The notes: generated by a model from the letters alone, not told the origin. 64,000 nt of DNA from Chthonomonas calidirosea (GCA_945882415.1 CAMCWC010000003.1:124001-188000); one strand, 5' to 3'. Positions 15,469 through 24,580 are shown, counted from the first letter of the stretch. Made by a program: numbers and translations.

Positions 15469-16887
15469 TTGATCCGCGTCCGCTTGACGGTGGCTAACTC
15501 CTTGGTATTGGGGCTCATCCTTTCGGCGCTTTGTTTAGCCACTTATCTGATGTCAAGTTGGCATCTGGAAAACCAAGTTGACCGTGAGCTGGCGGCCGGT
15601 GGGGACGCCTTTTCGACGGAGTGGGTGAACCTGCCGCTTCGAATGGGCATGCCTCCCGATGCAGAAAAGCGAATCGCCGCCTTCAGCAAATTTGGGGCCG
15701 ATCCCAATGCGGTGAGGAATTTTCTAGTTGAACGCGAATTCCTTTTCCCGCGCATGAAGTTCATTGATCCAAAGGAGATGGCCGCGCCCGGAAGACCAGT
15801 TTGGGACGCTGAACTCTACAACCAATCCCTAAAAGGGAAGGCAGGTTTCGTCACCGCTACCGTCCCAGAACAGATCGAAGGCACCGGAGCGACCGAGATT
15901 CGAATCTATTCGGTTCCGCTTCTGCGAAAGGGAAAGATCGTCGGTGCAGGACAAATTGCGCGGCCGATGCGCAGCGTGCGAGAAGAGCAGGCAAGATTGC
16001 GAAGGACCGTCCTAACCCTATTGCCGACAGCAATTTTGACGTCCCTTATTGCCGGCTACTTCCTCACCCAGCATGCGCTATCTCCAATTTCCAGTTTCGC
16101 TGCCTCCGTTGCGAAAATCGAGTCGCAGAACCTGAACGAGCGCTTACCGGTGACCGGTAACGATGAGTTATCGACCCTTGCCATGGCTTTCAATTCGGCC
16201 ATGGATCGAATCGAGAGTAGCTTTGCGCGGCTGCAAGAGTTCACTGCGGATGCGTCGCACGAGATCAAGACTCCTTTAACGGCAATTCTTGCGCGAACCG
16301 GCAGTGCTCTTCGTGCGCCACGGACCGCGGAGCAGTATCTAGAAGTCGTTCAATCGGTAGATCGCTCTGCAAAGCAGCTTCGCTTGATTTCGGACGATCT
16401 GATGTTGCTTGCGCGCCACGACCAAGATGCGCCACTAGGAGTCACGGGCTCCGTTCAACTCAGCCAAATCGTGCTCGGCAATCCCGCTTGGGAAAACCGG
16501 ATAGATCTGCGCGTTGAATCGGAACACTCCATTCAAGGCGACGGGGTAACGCTCGGGCGGCTCTTGAACAACCTCATCGAGAACGCACTCAACCATGGCC
16601 ATTCCGATCGGCTCGTGGAGGTGCGACTGTGGGTGGAAGCCGGTGAGCAGATCTTATCGATTCGAGATTTCGGGCCGGGTATCCCACCCGAGCACATCCA
16701 TCGCGTGTTCGATCGGTTCTACCGGGTCGACGCATCACGAACCCGAGCCTCTGGCGGCAGCGGGCTTGGACTTGCGATCGCCAAAAGCATTGTGGAATCG
16801 CACGGTGGAACTTTAACCCTGGCGAGCAACGTTGGAGAAGGAACGACGGCAACGGTCCGTCTACCAATCGGTCTAAAGTCGGGGTAA
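15469..16887 (+). CDS. Sensor histidine kinase with HAMP domain
   Basis: Membrane sensor kinase, 472 aa. TM1 about 8-30, a periplasmic sensor region about 31-170, TM2 about 185-205, HAMP to about 255, a dimerisation/phosphoacceptor helix with FTADASHEIKTPLTAIL (His 264), and an HATPase domain with N-box NNLIENALNHG, G1 FGPGIPP, F-box FDRFYRVD and G2 GGSGLGLAIAKSI. It starts with TTG immediately after the regulator's TAA, so translation is coupled. Together with the divergent Spy-like gene it suggests an envelope-stress or metal sensing pair (inference). Confidence 0.93.
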   Translation: MIRVRLTVANSLVLGLILSALCLATYLMSSWHLENQVDRELAAGGDAFSTEWVNLPLRMGMPPDAEKRIAAFSKFGADPNAVRNFLVEREFLFPRMKFIDPKEMAAPGRPVWDAELYNQSLKGKAGFVTATVPEQIEGTGATEIRIYSVPLLRKGKIVGAGQIARPMRSVREEQARLRRTVLTLLPTAILTSLIAGYFLTQHALSPISSFAASVAKIESQNLNERLPVTGNDELSTLAMAFNSAMDRIESSFARLQEFTADASHEIKTPLTAILARTGSALRAPRTAEQYLEVVQSVDRSAKQLRLISDDLMLLARHDQDAPLGVTGSVQLSQIVLGNPAWENRIDLRVESEHSIQGDGVTLGRLLNNLIENALNHGHSDRLVEVRLWVEAGEQILSIRDFGPGIPPEHIHRVFDRFYRVDASRTRASGGSGLGLAIAKSIVESHGGTLTLASNVGEGTTATVRLPIGLKSG

Positions 16888-16998
16888 AGAAAATTCACTT
16901 TGTTAAGGCAGAGTTATCAATACCCCTTCCGTTTAGCGGTCTGCTTTGAATAAACTCCGTGTTTAATCGTATTTCCGGGCGAGGAGCCCAATGACGCG

Positions 16999-18159
16999 TT
17001 GAACATAACCACCAGCTACTATGAAGTCCTAGGCGTCGGTCCAAGTGCCGAAGCCGAGACCCTGCGCAAAGCGTATCGTCGTCTTGCGCAGAAACACCAC
17101 CCAGACGTCAGCACAGATCCGCGCGCCCACGAAAACATGGCGCGGATTAACGAAGCGTTTGAGACGTTGATCGACCCGTCACGGCGCAACGAATACGATG
17201 CCCTCATCAGCGGCCACGGTGTCGCAACCGCCGCCGAGCCCGAGCGACAGCGCAAGCCGGTCAAGATTCGGCTTCGCCAGCGACTCGAAGGCCATAAAAC
17301 CCCGGTTTACGCGGCAGCTTTTTCGCCCGATTCCGGACAACTGGTCACAAGCGGGTTTGATAACGAGCTGATCTGGTGGGACGAAGCGGGCTACTCTGCG
17401 CGAAAGGCAAAAGTTGATCAGGGCGTCATCGCGACTCTCCGAGCTTTCTCCCTTGATCGAGTTGCTGGCGCTGGTTCAGCCGAAAACCAAGTGAACTTCG
17501 TCCGACTAGACGAAGACAAGGTGGAGTCTTGGAAGACGGCGATCGAAGAATGGGTTGGCGCGGTGGCCATCTCGCCCGACGGGACGCGCGTTGCCACCGG
17601 GAGCATTTACAACACGGTCAGCGTGATCGACACGGACACGGGTGATTGCCGATTCCGAAACGCACTGCACGATGGCAGCGTGATGGCGGTTGCTTGGAGC
17701 TGGGATGGCAAAATTCTGGCAAGCGGCGGCGCGGATGCCAAGGTTCATCTCTTCAACGGCGAAACCGGTGAGAAGATCGGAACGCTGGTTCAGCTTCGCA
17801 GCGCGGTCACCGCGGTTGCCTTCTCGGCAAACAGCCGCTACCTCGCGGTTGCGGGGGTTGACCTCAGCATTCGCGTCTTCGATCTCTCCAAGGGCGAACT
17901 CGTGAAGATGATGTTCGGCCACACCAAGGTTGTCGAATCGCTGGCCTTCCACCCGAACTCCTGGCTCTTTGCTTCCGCGTCCCGAGACGGCACGGTTGGC
18001 ATCTGGAACGCCGCGAAGGGCATTGGGAACGTGCGAATCGAGGCCAGTAGCCGACCGATCAACGTGGTCGCTTTCAGCTTTGATGGCACACGTCTTGCCG
18101 CGGGCGGCCAGGACAAGATTGTCCGGCTTTGGGAAGTCACGGCGAAAGACCCGGAATAA
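16999..18159 (+). CDS. J-domain/WD40 beta-propeller fusion protein
   Basis: 386-aa protein with an N-terminal J domain (residues 1-70: SYYEVLGVGPSAEAETLRKA, HHPD at about 34-37, RRNEYDALISG) fused to a C-terminal WD40 propeller. I count seven blades starting near residue 98, e.g. LEGHKTPVYAAAFSPDSG, MFGHTKVVESLAFHPNS and the final DKIVRLWEV. TTG start at 16999 with GAGGAG about 12 bases upstream. No membrane segment. A likely reading is an Hsp70 co-chaperone whose propeller selects clients or a scaffold (inference). It precedes mdh by 25 bases and may share its transcript. Confidence 0.88.
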   Translation: MNITTSYYEVLGVGPSAEAETLRKAYRRLAQKHHPDVSTDPRAHENMARINEAFETLIDPSRRNEYDALISGHGVATAAEPERQRKPVKIRLRQRLEGHKTPVYAAAFSPDSGQLVTSGFDNELIWWDEAGYSARKAKVDQGVIATLRAFSLDRVAGAGSAENQVNFVRLDEDKVESWKTAIEEWVGAVAISPDGTRVATGSIYNTVSVIDTDTGDCRFRNALHDGSVMAVAWSWDGKILASGGADAKVHLFNGETGEKIGTLVQLRSAVTAVAFSANSRYLAVAGVDLSIRVFDLSKGELVKMMFGHTKVVESLAFHPNSWLFASASRDGTVGIWNAAKGIGNVRIEASSRPINVVAFSFDGTRLAAGGQDKIVRLWEVTAKDPE

Positions 18160-18184
18160 CCCTCACCTGCCATAATTTAAGGTG

Positions 18185-19111
18185 ATGAAGGTAAGCATCA
18201 TCGGCGGCGGCGGACGTGTAGGGTCGGATGCGGCCTACGCGCTCCAACTTGGCGGAGTAGTTAGGGCAATTGCTCTTCTGGACATGAATCCAGACATGGC
18301 GGCGGGTGAGGCACTCGATCTTCGACACGGAGCTTCTCTCACCGCAAATCAGGTGTTCACAAGCGGCTCGGATTATTCCGTTTGCGACGGCAGCGATGTC
18401 GTTGTGATCACGGCTGGTCTTCGACGAAAGCCAGAAGAAAGTCGGCTTGAGCTGATCAACCGAAACGTAACCCTCTTCAAAGGCATTCTTGAAAGCCTGA
18501 AGGGTGTGAAGCTCAACGAGGGCGCAATAATTCTCGTTGTCAGCAACCCGGTGGACATTCTCACCCACCTTGCGACCGAATCGGGCATCGTTCCAGAGAA
18601 GCAGGTTCTTGGCCTTGGAACCGTTCTGGACACCGCGCGCTTCCGAAGCTTGCTTGCTGACTACTTCAAGATCAACGCAACCGACGTGAAGGCGCTCATC
18701 TTGGGCGAGCACGGAGATTCGATGGTTCCTATCCTTTCGTCCGCAACCGTTGGAGGAGTTCCGATTCTGAGCTACCCCGGCGTTACGCCGGATGAAGTTC
18801 AGGGCGTGTTTGACTTCACCAAGAAGAGCGGGGCCGAAGTCATCAAGCTCAAGGGTGGCGCAGGTCGTGCGGTTGGTATTTCGATCAAGGAAGTCGTCGA
18901 GTCGATCGCGCTTGATCAGGAAAAGATCCTGCCGGTCTCGGCCAAGCAGTCGGGCACCTTGGGTATTTCCGACGTTTCCCTGTCGCTCCCAACGCGCGTT
19001 GGACGAAAGGGTGTCATGCAGATTGTAACCCCGGTTGTTACCGAAGCAGAAAAGGAACTTCTGCACGCTTCATCCGACTCGCTGAAGGCCATCCTTCGGC
19101 AGCTAGGTTAA
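18185..19111 (+). CDS. mdh: Malate dehydrogenase (LDH-like type)
   Basis: NAD-dependent 2-hydroxyacid dehydrogenase of the LDH/MDH superfamily: Rossmann glycine motif IIGGGGRVGSDAA, cofactor Asp in ALLDMNPD, catalytic-loop ITAGLRRKPEESR, NPVDILTH, and the active-site GEHGDSMVP. The residue that separates MDH (Arg) from LDH (Gln) on the mobile loop is Arg here (RRKPEESR), so malate/oxaloacetate is the expected pair. ATG at 18185; the GTG at 18182 is also in frame. A strong terminator follows. Confidence 0.9.
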   Translation: MKVSIIGGGGRVGSDAAYALQLGGVVRAIALLDMNPDMAAGEALDLRHGASLTANQVFTSGSDYSVCDGSDVVVITAGLRRKPEESRLELINRNVTLFKGILESLKGVKLNEGAIILVVSNPVDILTHLATESGIVPEKQVLGLGTVLDTARFRSLLADYFKINATDVKALILGEHGDSMVPILSSATVGGVPILSYPGVTPDEVQGVFDFTKKSGAEVIKLKGGAGRAVGISIKEVVESIALDQEKILPVSAKQSGTLGISDVSLSLPTRVGRKGVMQIVTPVVTEAEKELLHASSDSLKAILRQLG

Positions 19112-19125
19112 GCAGACACGAAAAA

Positions 19126-19157
19126 GCCCTGGCACCACTCGGGTGCCAGGGCCTTTT
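19126..19157. terminator. Bidirectional rho-independent terminator
   Basis: A perfect 11-bp stem, GCCCTGGCACC (19126-19136) with GGTGCCAGGGC (19142-19152), 5-base loop ACTCG, followed by TTTTT and preceded by AAAAA. It lies between mdh (+) and the lipoprotein gene (-), whose stop codons face each other, so it can serve both strands. Confidence 0.95.
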
Positions 19158-19163
19158 TGTGCC

Positions 19164-19664
19164 TTACTTTTTGAGATTCTTCGGAGCGAGAATGCTCACA
19201 GCACCAGTAACGCATGTCTGGTTACCGTACGAGTACCAAATTCCGCCGATGTTTCGAAGCACGAGGGTTCCCGTCTCGGTGTAGTTCACCGGACCCGTGA
19301 CGCTGTTTCCGGTCACGCGGAATCGAACGAGAGCGCTATAGATCGTGTTTCCAGATGAGTACGAGCCCGGGGCAACCTCAAGGATCTCAATTCGCAACTC
19401 CGTCGTTCCAGCGAACAACGTGGTCGTATTGTTCAAGACCTCGGTCTTGTCCGTGCAATCGTCCAGGAACGTGCCCGCAAAAAGATCGCTAACGCGGGTC
19501 AGATTCTCGGTCTGCATCGCGCCTCGATAATCAAGCGCCCATTCGTAAGCTGGATCGTCTTGCAACGTATCGGATCCACCACCCGCACCACCGCAGGCAC
19601 CAATGACAAGAACGGCTGCGAGCAACAGCACTCGAACCGGATTGAACCAATCGCGTAATTTCAT
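19164..19664 (-). CDS. Lipoprotein, unknown function
   Basis: 166-aa lipoprotein: signal peptide MKLRDWFNPVRVLLLAAV and lipobox VIGACGG, then a Gly/Ser linker. The mature part (ALDYRGAMQTENLTRVSDLF...) resembles small NTF2/SnoaL-like or nuclear transport factor-type folds often found in lipoproteins that start with a helix pair and end in a beta sheet (IGGIWYSYGNQT), but that is only a shape impression. It contains two additional Cys (DDCTDK, QTCVTG). It follows fabH by 19 bases on the same strand. Confidence 0.7.
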   Translation of the reverse strand: MKLRDWFNPVRVLLLAAVLVIGACGGAGGGSDTLQDDPAYEWALDYRGAMQTENLTRVSDLFAGTFLDDCTDKTEVLNNTTTLFAGTTELRIEILEVAPGSYSSGNTIYSALVRFRVTGNSVTGPVNYTETGTLVLRNIGGIWYSYGNQTCVTGAVSILAPKNLKK

Positions 19665-19683
19665 TTTTCCAACCTATGGACGG

Positions 19684-20673
19684 TCACCACTTGATGAGGT
19701 TAGCACCCCAAACGAGACCTGCTCCAAAACCTACCGTCATAACGTTCATTCCTTTCTCGAGTCGGCCTTCTTGCTCGGCCTCGTAAAGGGCAAGGGGAAC
19801 CGAGCCGCCACTGGTATTCCCGTATTTCTGAACGTTCGTGAAAACTCGATCTTCCGTGAGGCCCAATCGCTCGGAGGCTGATTCGATAATGCGCAGATTG
19901 GCCTGATGTGGCACGAACAGATCAACGTCGTCCGTCGTCATGCCGGCCTTTTCCAGCACTCGCTCGCAGGCGTCGCCCATGGCCTTCACCGCGAACCGAT
20001 AGACCTCGCGGCCATTCATCGTGATGCAGGCCTTTTTGCCTTCGGCTTGGGGTGATCCGAACGGATACTTGCTGCCGCCGACTTCGATGGCGATGTGCAG
20101 AGCGCCCGCACCATTTGAGAACGTGGCGGTCTCGATAAGTCCGCGATCAGTGTTCTCTTGACCTTCTACAACCACCGCACCCGCGGCGTCGCCAAACAGG
20201 ACGCAGGTAGAACGGTCGGTCCAGTCCACTTGCTTACTCAAGCAGTCGACGCCGACCACGAGGGCATGGCGTACGCGGCCCGACTCAATGATGGCGGCAG
20301 CGACATCCATCGCATAGATAAAGCCCGCGCAAGCGGCACTGACATCGAATGCGCTGGGGCAAGGAATGCCGAGGGCGTCCTGCACGTTACACGCGGTGGC
20401 TGGCCAAGGGTAGTCACCGGAGACAGTGGCGCACAGAACTAAGCCGATGTCCTCCGGATCGACGCCGCTGCGCTCAATCGCTTCTTTTGCCGCGACCGAG
20501 GCTAGGAAGCCAGTGCCTTCGTGCGGAAGCTTGCAGACTCGCCGCTCCTTGATTCCCGTTCGCTGAACGATCCATTCATCGTTGGTATCGAGAAACTGTG
20601 AGATCTCGTCGTTGGTCAGCACCGTTTCGGGAAGGGCATGACCGATCCCTTTGATTACCGTTCGAAGTTTCAT
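19684..20673 (-). CDS. fabH: 3-oxoacyl-ACP synthase III (FabH)
   Basis: Condensing enzyme that starts type II fatty acid synthesis from acyl-CoA and malonyl-ACP. Catalytic triad is visible: Cys in SAACAGFIYAM, His in FVPHQANLRI and Asn in KYGNTSGGSVPLAL. Other landmarks: TNDEWIVQRTGIKERR and FGDAAGAVVVEG. 329 aa, normal length. Its start overlaps the plsX stop by 4 bases, so it is translationally coupled in a yceD-plsX-fabH operon. Confidence 0.96.
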   Translation of the reverse strand: MKLRTVIKGIGHALPETVLTNDEISQFLDTNDEWIVQRTGIKERRVCKLPHEGTGFLASVAAKEAIERSGVDPEDIGLVLCATVSGDYPWPATACNVQDALGIPCPSAFDVSAACAGFIYAMDVAAAIIESGRVRHALVVGVDCLSKQVDWTDRSTCVLFGDAAGAVVVEGQENTDRGLIETATFSNGAGALHIAIEVGGSKYPFGSPQAEGKKACITMNGREVYRFAVKAMGDACERVLEKAGMTTDDVDLFVPHQANLRIIESASERLGLTEDRVFTNVQKYGNTSGGSVPLALYEAEQEGRLEKGMNVMTVGFGAGLVWGANLIKW

Positions 20674-21665
20674 GATGTGTGTAGGATGTCGCGGGCAACG
20701 GTCTCGCGGATTCGACCCATGAGGTCAGATTCGATTCCGCGCTGAGTGAGCAGCAAAGCGTTTTTGATGGCGCGCGAATTGCTTCGCCCGTGGCAGATCA
20801 TGCAGATCCCGTTCAGCCCGAGCAGAGGCGACCCGCCGATTTCGGCGTAGTCCATGTCCTTGCGTAGCGGCTCCATGACTTGGCGGACGGGCCAGTACAG
20901 CGGGCGCATGAGCGGGTGATCGGGCACGTTCTCCTTGATGACCGAGACAATGAGCTCGGCCAAGCCTTCGCAGGATTTGAGAACGATGTTGCCGGTGAAG
21001 GCATCGCAGATCACAACATCGCACGGATCGAAGAACATGTCTTTGCCTTCGATGTTTCCGGCGAACCATGGGTACTGCTTCAGCAAGTCAAAGGTCTGCT
21101 TCGCTACCGCGTTGCCCTTTCCTTCTTCCTCGCCGACATTGAGCAGGTGAACCTTCGGGTTCTTTCGGCCATAGAGCCGTTCGGAATAGGCCCGGCCTAG
21201 CACGGCGAATTGCACCAGGTTGTGAGGTTCCGCATCGGGAGATGCGCCAGCATCAAGCAGCACGAAGCCACCGTGTTTGTTGGGGAAGAGGCTAACAATT
21301 CCTGGGCGGTGAATTCCTTCGACCTGTCGCCAGGTGAGAAGGGCAAACGCGGTTGTTGCACCGGTGTTTCCGGCCGAAACGAGTCCAAGCGCTTCACCGT
21401 CTTTGATCATCCGCGTCGCGACCATCAGGCTCGAATCCTTCTTTTTGCGGTACGCATCGGTTGGCTTGTCGTCCATCGTCACGATTTGCGTGGCATGGCG
21501 CAGGAAGACGTTGCTGGGCAAGGTGCTGGGCAGGAGCGGCTTAAGGACGGCAAGATCACCCACGAGATGCAGGGGCATGCGAATTTCCGGCGCGGCTAAG
21601 AGGACGCCCTCTACAATCGCCTCGGGGGCGTTATCGCCGCCCATTGCATCAATCGCGATACTCAT
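20670..21665 (-). CDS. plsX: Phosphate acyltransferase PlsX
   Basis: Makes acyl-phosphate from acyl-ACP for phospholipid synthesis. Motifs: the N-terminal IAIDAMGGDNAPEAIVEG, KKDSSLMVATRMIKDGEALGLVSAGNTGA (shown in two parts in the protein), IVSLFPNKHGGFVLLDAGAS and CDAFTGNIVLKSCEG. 331 aa. It overlaps yceD upstream and fabH downstream by 4 bases each. The usual rpmF gene between yceD and plsX is absent. Confidence 0.96.
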   Translation of the reverse strand: MSIAIDAMGGDNAPEAIVEGVLLAAPEIRMPLHLVGDLAVLKPLLPSTLPSNVFLRHATQIVTMDDKPTDAYRKKKDSSLMVATRMIKDGEALGLVSAGNTGATTAFALLTWRQVEGIHRPGIVSLFPNKHGGFVLLDAGASPDAEPHNLVQFAVLGRAYSERLYGRKNPKVHLLNVGEEEGKGNAVAKQTFDLLKQYPWFAGNIEGKDMFFDPCDVVICDAFTGNIVLKSCEGLAELIVSVIKENVPDHPLMRPLYWPVRQVMEPLRKDMDYAEIGGSPLLGLNGICMICHGRSNSRAIKNALLLTQRGIESDLMGRIRETVARDILHTS

Positions 21666-22225
21666 TCAGTTTCTTCTCCGGCCTCAGACTTCTCGCTTGG
21701 CTCATCTTTCAACAGCCCAGCAAGCTTTTGAAATTCCGCACGCGCGGCTTCATTTTTCGTTTTTTGGAGTCCGCGTGCAATGGCAATAGGGCAATCGCCA
21801 TCCCAGCCGTAGGTGCAAAGTGGCTGAATTGGAATCTCCAACAGTAAGTTTTGGCGCAGCAAATTCTCGACGATAAGAGAATTTCCTTCAAAGAGTTCAA
21901 ATGGTTCGTCCGGAGAGACCTTCGCGACATCCTGATGGTTGAGCGAACTCGGGACACCCACAACCGGAAACTGTTCGTCCAGTTGGAATGAGATGGGTAG
22001 TTCCAGCGGCTCAGTGCATCGTGCGCACTCTAGAACCGCAGTTGTGGAGAATTCTCCACTGATAAGTAGTAAGTTGCCGGTACTCACGGCCTCCAAAAAA
22101 CCGTCCAAAGGGGTGACCAGGTCAAGGTCCTCCTCTTCGTCCATTTCTGTGGAGATGTCAACTTCAATCCGTCGACCAGGGTGCTGTAGCACATCGTTAA
22201 GGTCGAGAAGTTCATCCCGTCGCAT
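21662..22225 (-). CDS. YceD/DUF177 family protein
   Basis: DUF177 protein, usually encoded beside rpmF and plsX; E. coli YceD and plant homologues are linked to 23S rRNA accumulation. The two Cys motifs are present: LECARCTEPLELP and LCTYGWDGDCPIA. About 187 aa with the ATG at 22225 (MRRDELLDLNDVL); an ATG at 22246 would add seven residues. Acidic tail EKSEAGEETE. It overlaps plsX by 4 bases; L32 (rpmF) is not encoded in between. Confidence 0.85.
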   Translation of the reverse strand: MRRDELLDLNDVLQHPGRRIEVDISTEMDEEEDLDLVTPLDGFLEAVSTGNLLLISGEFSTTAVLECARCTEPLELPISFQLDEQFPVVGVPSSLNHQDVAKVSPDEPFELFEGNSLIVENLLRQNLLLEIPIQPLCTYGWDGDCPIAIARGLQKTKNEAARAEFQKLAGLLKDEPSEKSEAGEETE

Positions 22226-22329
22226 GGTGCGCGCGGAGTGTACCATTCACACCGACATCCCACCTTTAGTCTCATTCTTTCGTCGGTACGACGTGGAGGC
22301 TGGTGCGTATGTGTATAAGTAGGTTCTGC

Positions 22330-23025
22330 ATGAAGTCACTCCACATCGCTCGCTTGTTCGTCGTTGCTGCCGCTGCGCTCTCCCAGATGGCCCACGCTGC
22401 CGATCCGGTCAAATTCAATCGCACTTATGAATTGAACAGTTCGGTTAAGCACAAGGTTGATCTCCAACTCAACATCGGTGGCCTCGAAGGCAACATCAAG
22501 TTCAACGTTGCCACCAAGGTCACGAAGGTTTCGCCAGAGAAGGTTGAATCCACCGCCATCATCGACGAGGTGACCGCAGAGGTCGGTGGCTCTGACCCAG
22601 GGATCCAGGCTGGAGATCTTGTGCGCGAGTACAACGATAAGCGAGACATCGTGAACGTTACGGGCGGAATTCAGGGTTCGGATCCGTTCCGACTCGCCCT
22701 CACCTTGGAGTTCTTTGCCCCAGCCGATGCGCTGACCGAGGGCAAGGAGGTCACTCAGACTTTGGCGGAAAACAAGACCGCGAGCATCAAGGCTCTGAAG
22801 ATCGTAACTAAGCTGGTCGGCAAGGAAAAGGTCGGAGAAACCGAAGGCTTCAAAGTCGTTCAGAAGATCACGGAAGAAGGCGAAGGTGGTCTCACCACCG
22901 AATCGACCTTCATCGTTTTGGAGAACGGAAAGATTCTTTCGGTGGACGCAAAGTTCACAAACATGCCCATTCCGGCGGCCGGACAGTCGGCAACCGGCTC
23001 AATCAAAGCCAAGATCGTCGAATAA
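22330..23025 (+). CDS. Secreted protein of unknown function
   Basis: 231-aa exported protein with signal peptide MKSLHIARLFVVAAAALSQM and cleavage near AHA-AD. The mature region is a regular alternation of short beta strands (VDLQLNIGGLEGNIKFNVAT, STFIVLENGKILSVDAKF), consistent with a beta-barrel or beta-sandwich periplasmic protein. No Cys in the mature part and no recognised domain. ATG at 22330; a longer reading from GTG 22303 includes Cys-rich residues not expected in a signal. An inverted repeat follows the stop. Confidence 0.72.
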   Translation: MKSLHIARLFVVAAAALSQMAHAADPVKFNRTYELNSSVKHKVDLQLNIGGLEGNIKFNVATKVTKVSPEKVESTAIIDEVTAEVGGSDPGIQAGDLVREYNDKRDIVNVTGGIQGSDPFRLALTLEFFAPADALTEGKEVTQTLAENKTASIKALKIVTKLVGKEKVGETEGFKVVQKITEEGEGGLTTESTFIVLENGKILSVDAKFTNMPIPAAGQSATGSIKAKIVE

Positions 23026-23036
23026 CTTCAAAAATT

Positions 23037-23074
23037 GACGAGGCATGTGACCTTTCTGGGTCATCTGCCTCGTC
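23037..23074. terminator. Long hairpin, probable terminator or leader structure
   Basis: GACGAGGCA (23037-23045) pairs perfectly with TGCCTCGTC (23066-23074), with an inner TGACC/GGTCA stem and TTTCT loop. On the plus strand no T-run follows; on the minus strand the stem is followed by AATTTTTG. It sits 12 bases after the secreted-protein stop and 75 bases before the lipoprotein start, so its direction of action is uncertain. Confidence 0.4.
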
Positions 23075-23148
23075 GTACACAAGGAGGGAGTGTGTTGCTA
23101 TACTGTTCGCGAAGTCGATCAGTTTGGTAACTCAAACACGACTTCAAG

Positions 23149-24564
23149 GTGAGCGCTTTGAGGAACTGGGCGTTATTTTCTATCGCGATTGTAGTGGGAG
23201 CCACAGGATGTGGCGGTGCTGGAGGCGGCTCTAGCTCTGGCGGTGCTGGCGGAGGCGGCGGGGTTGTCCCTGCGTCGGGTCCGAGGGTACTGCTTGAGTC
23301 TAAGCCGGGTCAGTTGGAACTATCGTTCCTTACGGGTCAGGGCCGTAGCACGTTTGCTCCTGGAGATACGCAGGCAAGCATCGAAGTGCCGGATTTCGTG
23401 GACTCACGAGGGGCGATTGTTCGCCCACCGTTGGATGCTCCGCTCCGCCTTCAGCTGAACGGCTATCAAAACTCTATTTTCCGCCTCAACGCGGACGTTT
23501 CCACCCTGACCGAGGCAGAAACCGGACGGCCGTTGAACAGTCGACTGTTCCAGTCGTACGAGCTCTCGGTTACTTCGATCCTGTCGGAAGGGTTCGACAG
23601 CTCGTTTGAGTCGTCGGACATTCGCGGTATCCCATCCGTGGGCTACCCGATCAATACTCGGCTCTTCCCGGGCCGGTATTCGAACCTACAGCTTTTTGTG
23701 AACGACGCCATGTTCTCGGTTGAGACTGATGTCGATTCGGGCACCTCGTTCTATCAGTTCAACGAGCCTGAATTCCAGAGAGCAAACGGATTGGATCTTT
23801 CTCCACGAATTTCCAGCTCGCTCAGCGACTACCTGACCTTCGATCTTCGAGGAATGGCATCCGCGGACCGACCTAAGCTGTTGACCGGACGAGACGCCTT
23901 CCGCGTCTTCTTCAGCGGAGACAACTACGCCCTTGCTAGCGGACTCGGCTACACCGATGTTCCTGCAGGAGATCAGACGAACGGCGAGTTCAATGCGGTG
24001 ACCCGCAACGACCTTGATCCAGATGCGGCAGCTAACAACTTGATCGACGGTAAGTTCTCGCTTCCGGGTCAGCTTTCGCTGGTCCCTGGAGTTCAGGGTT
24101 CGACCCCTGGAACCTACTCGCTGCTTCAGGTGAATCCTTCGGATCCGTTCCTGCTGTCGAGAATCACCTCGCTTCAGGGAATTTGGCGAGAGCACCACAA
24201 GCTTGTTGGCAACATGCCAGAAGCTATGGCGATTGCCTTCCCAAGCAGCCGAGACAATGAAGAGCAGGACGTTGTTCTGATCCGACAGACTCTTGAGCGA
24301 ACCGGAAGCACCGTCACCGCGGCCCGCGTCACTCAGTTGTACTACGGCGTTCAGAACTTGAACACCGGACAGGTTCGACTGTATCCGCTCCGCAACTTGC
24401 CGACCGGTTCCAAGGTTGGAGAAGTGTTTGCCACCGTTGGCGACATCAAGGATCGCTCCGGCGCAGCCACCGTGTCGGTACAGCAAGCAAGATCGGCAAC
24501 CCTTTCGGGTCTCGCCATCGCTGGCTTCCCAACTAGCGTTCCTCTCGTCATCTACCGCTACTAA
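23149..24564 (+). CDS. Large lipoprotein, unknown function
   Basis: 471-aa lipoprotein: hydrophobic signal ALFSIAIVVGATG with lipobox Cys (GATGCGG), then a Gly/Ser-rich spacer (GGAGGGSSSGGAGGGGG). The mature protein is rich in beta strands, Ser, Asp and aromatic residues and has no motif I recognise. GTG start at 23149, with an in-frame TTG at 23158. It lies only 16 bases before the Dop-like gene, so it may share the transcript of the UBact/proteasome genes, although a functional link is not shown. Confidence 0.72.
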   Translation: MSALRNWALFSIAIVVGATGCGGAGGGSSSGGAGGGGGVVPASGPRVLLESKPGQLELSFLTGQGRSTFAPGDTQASIEVPDFVDSRGAIVRPPLDAPLRLQLNGYQNSIFRLNADVSTLTEAETGRPLNSRLFQSYELSVTSILSEGFDSSFESSDIRGIPSVGYPINTRLFPGRYSNLQLFVNDAMFSVETDVDSGTSFYQFNEPEFQRANGLDLSPRISSSLSDYLTFDLRGMASADRPKLLTGRDAFRVFFSGDNYALASGLGYTDVPAGDQTNGEFNAVTRNDLDPDAAANNLIDGKFSLPGQLSLVPGVQGSTPGTYSLLQVNPSDPFLLSRITSLQGIWREHHKLVGNMPEAMAIAFPSSRDNEEQDVVLIRQTLERTGSTVTAARVTQLYYGVQNLNTGQVRLYPLRNLPTGSKVGEVFATVGDIKDRSGAATVSVQQARSATLSGLAIAGFPTSVPLVIYRY

Positions 24565-24580
24565 GTACGTAGAACCGAGC

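Noticed and set aside
18137-19066. 309-codon frame antisense to mdh, nearly the same length as mdh
   Set aside because: mdh has intact active-site motifs and a terminator; the antisense reading is a codon-phase artefact.
23099-23104. TATACT as -10 promoter of the large lipoprotein
   Set aside because: No acceptable -35 element at the right distance; too weak to report as a promoter.
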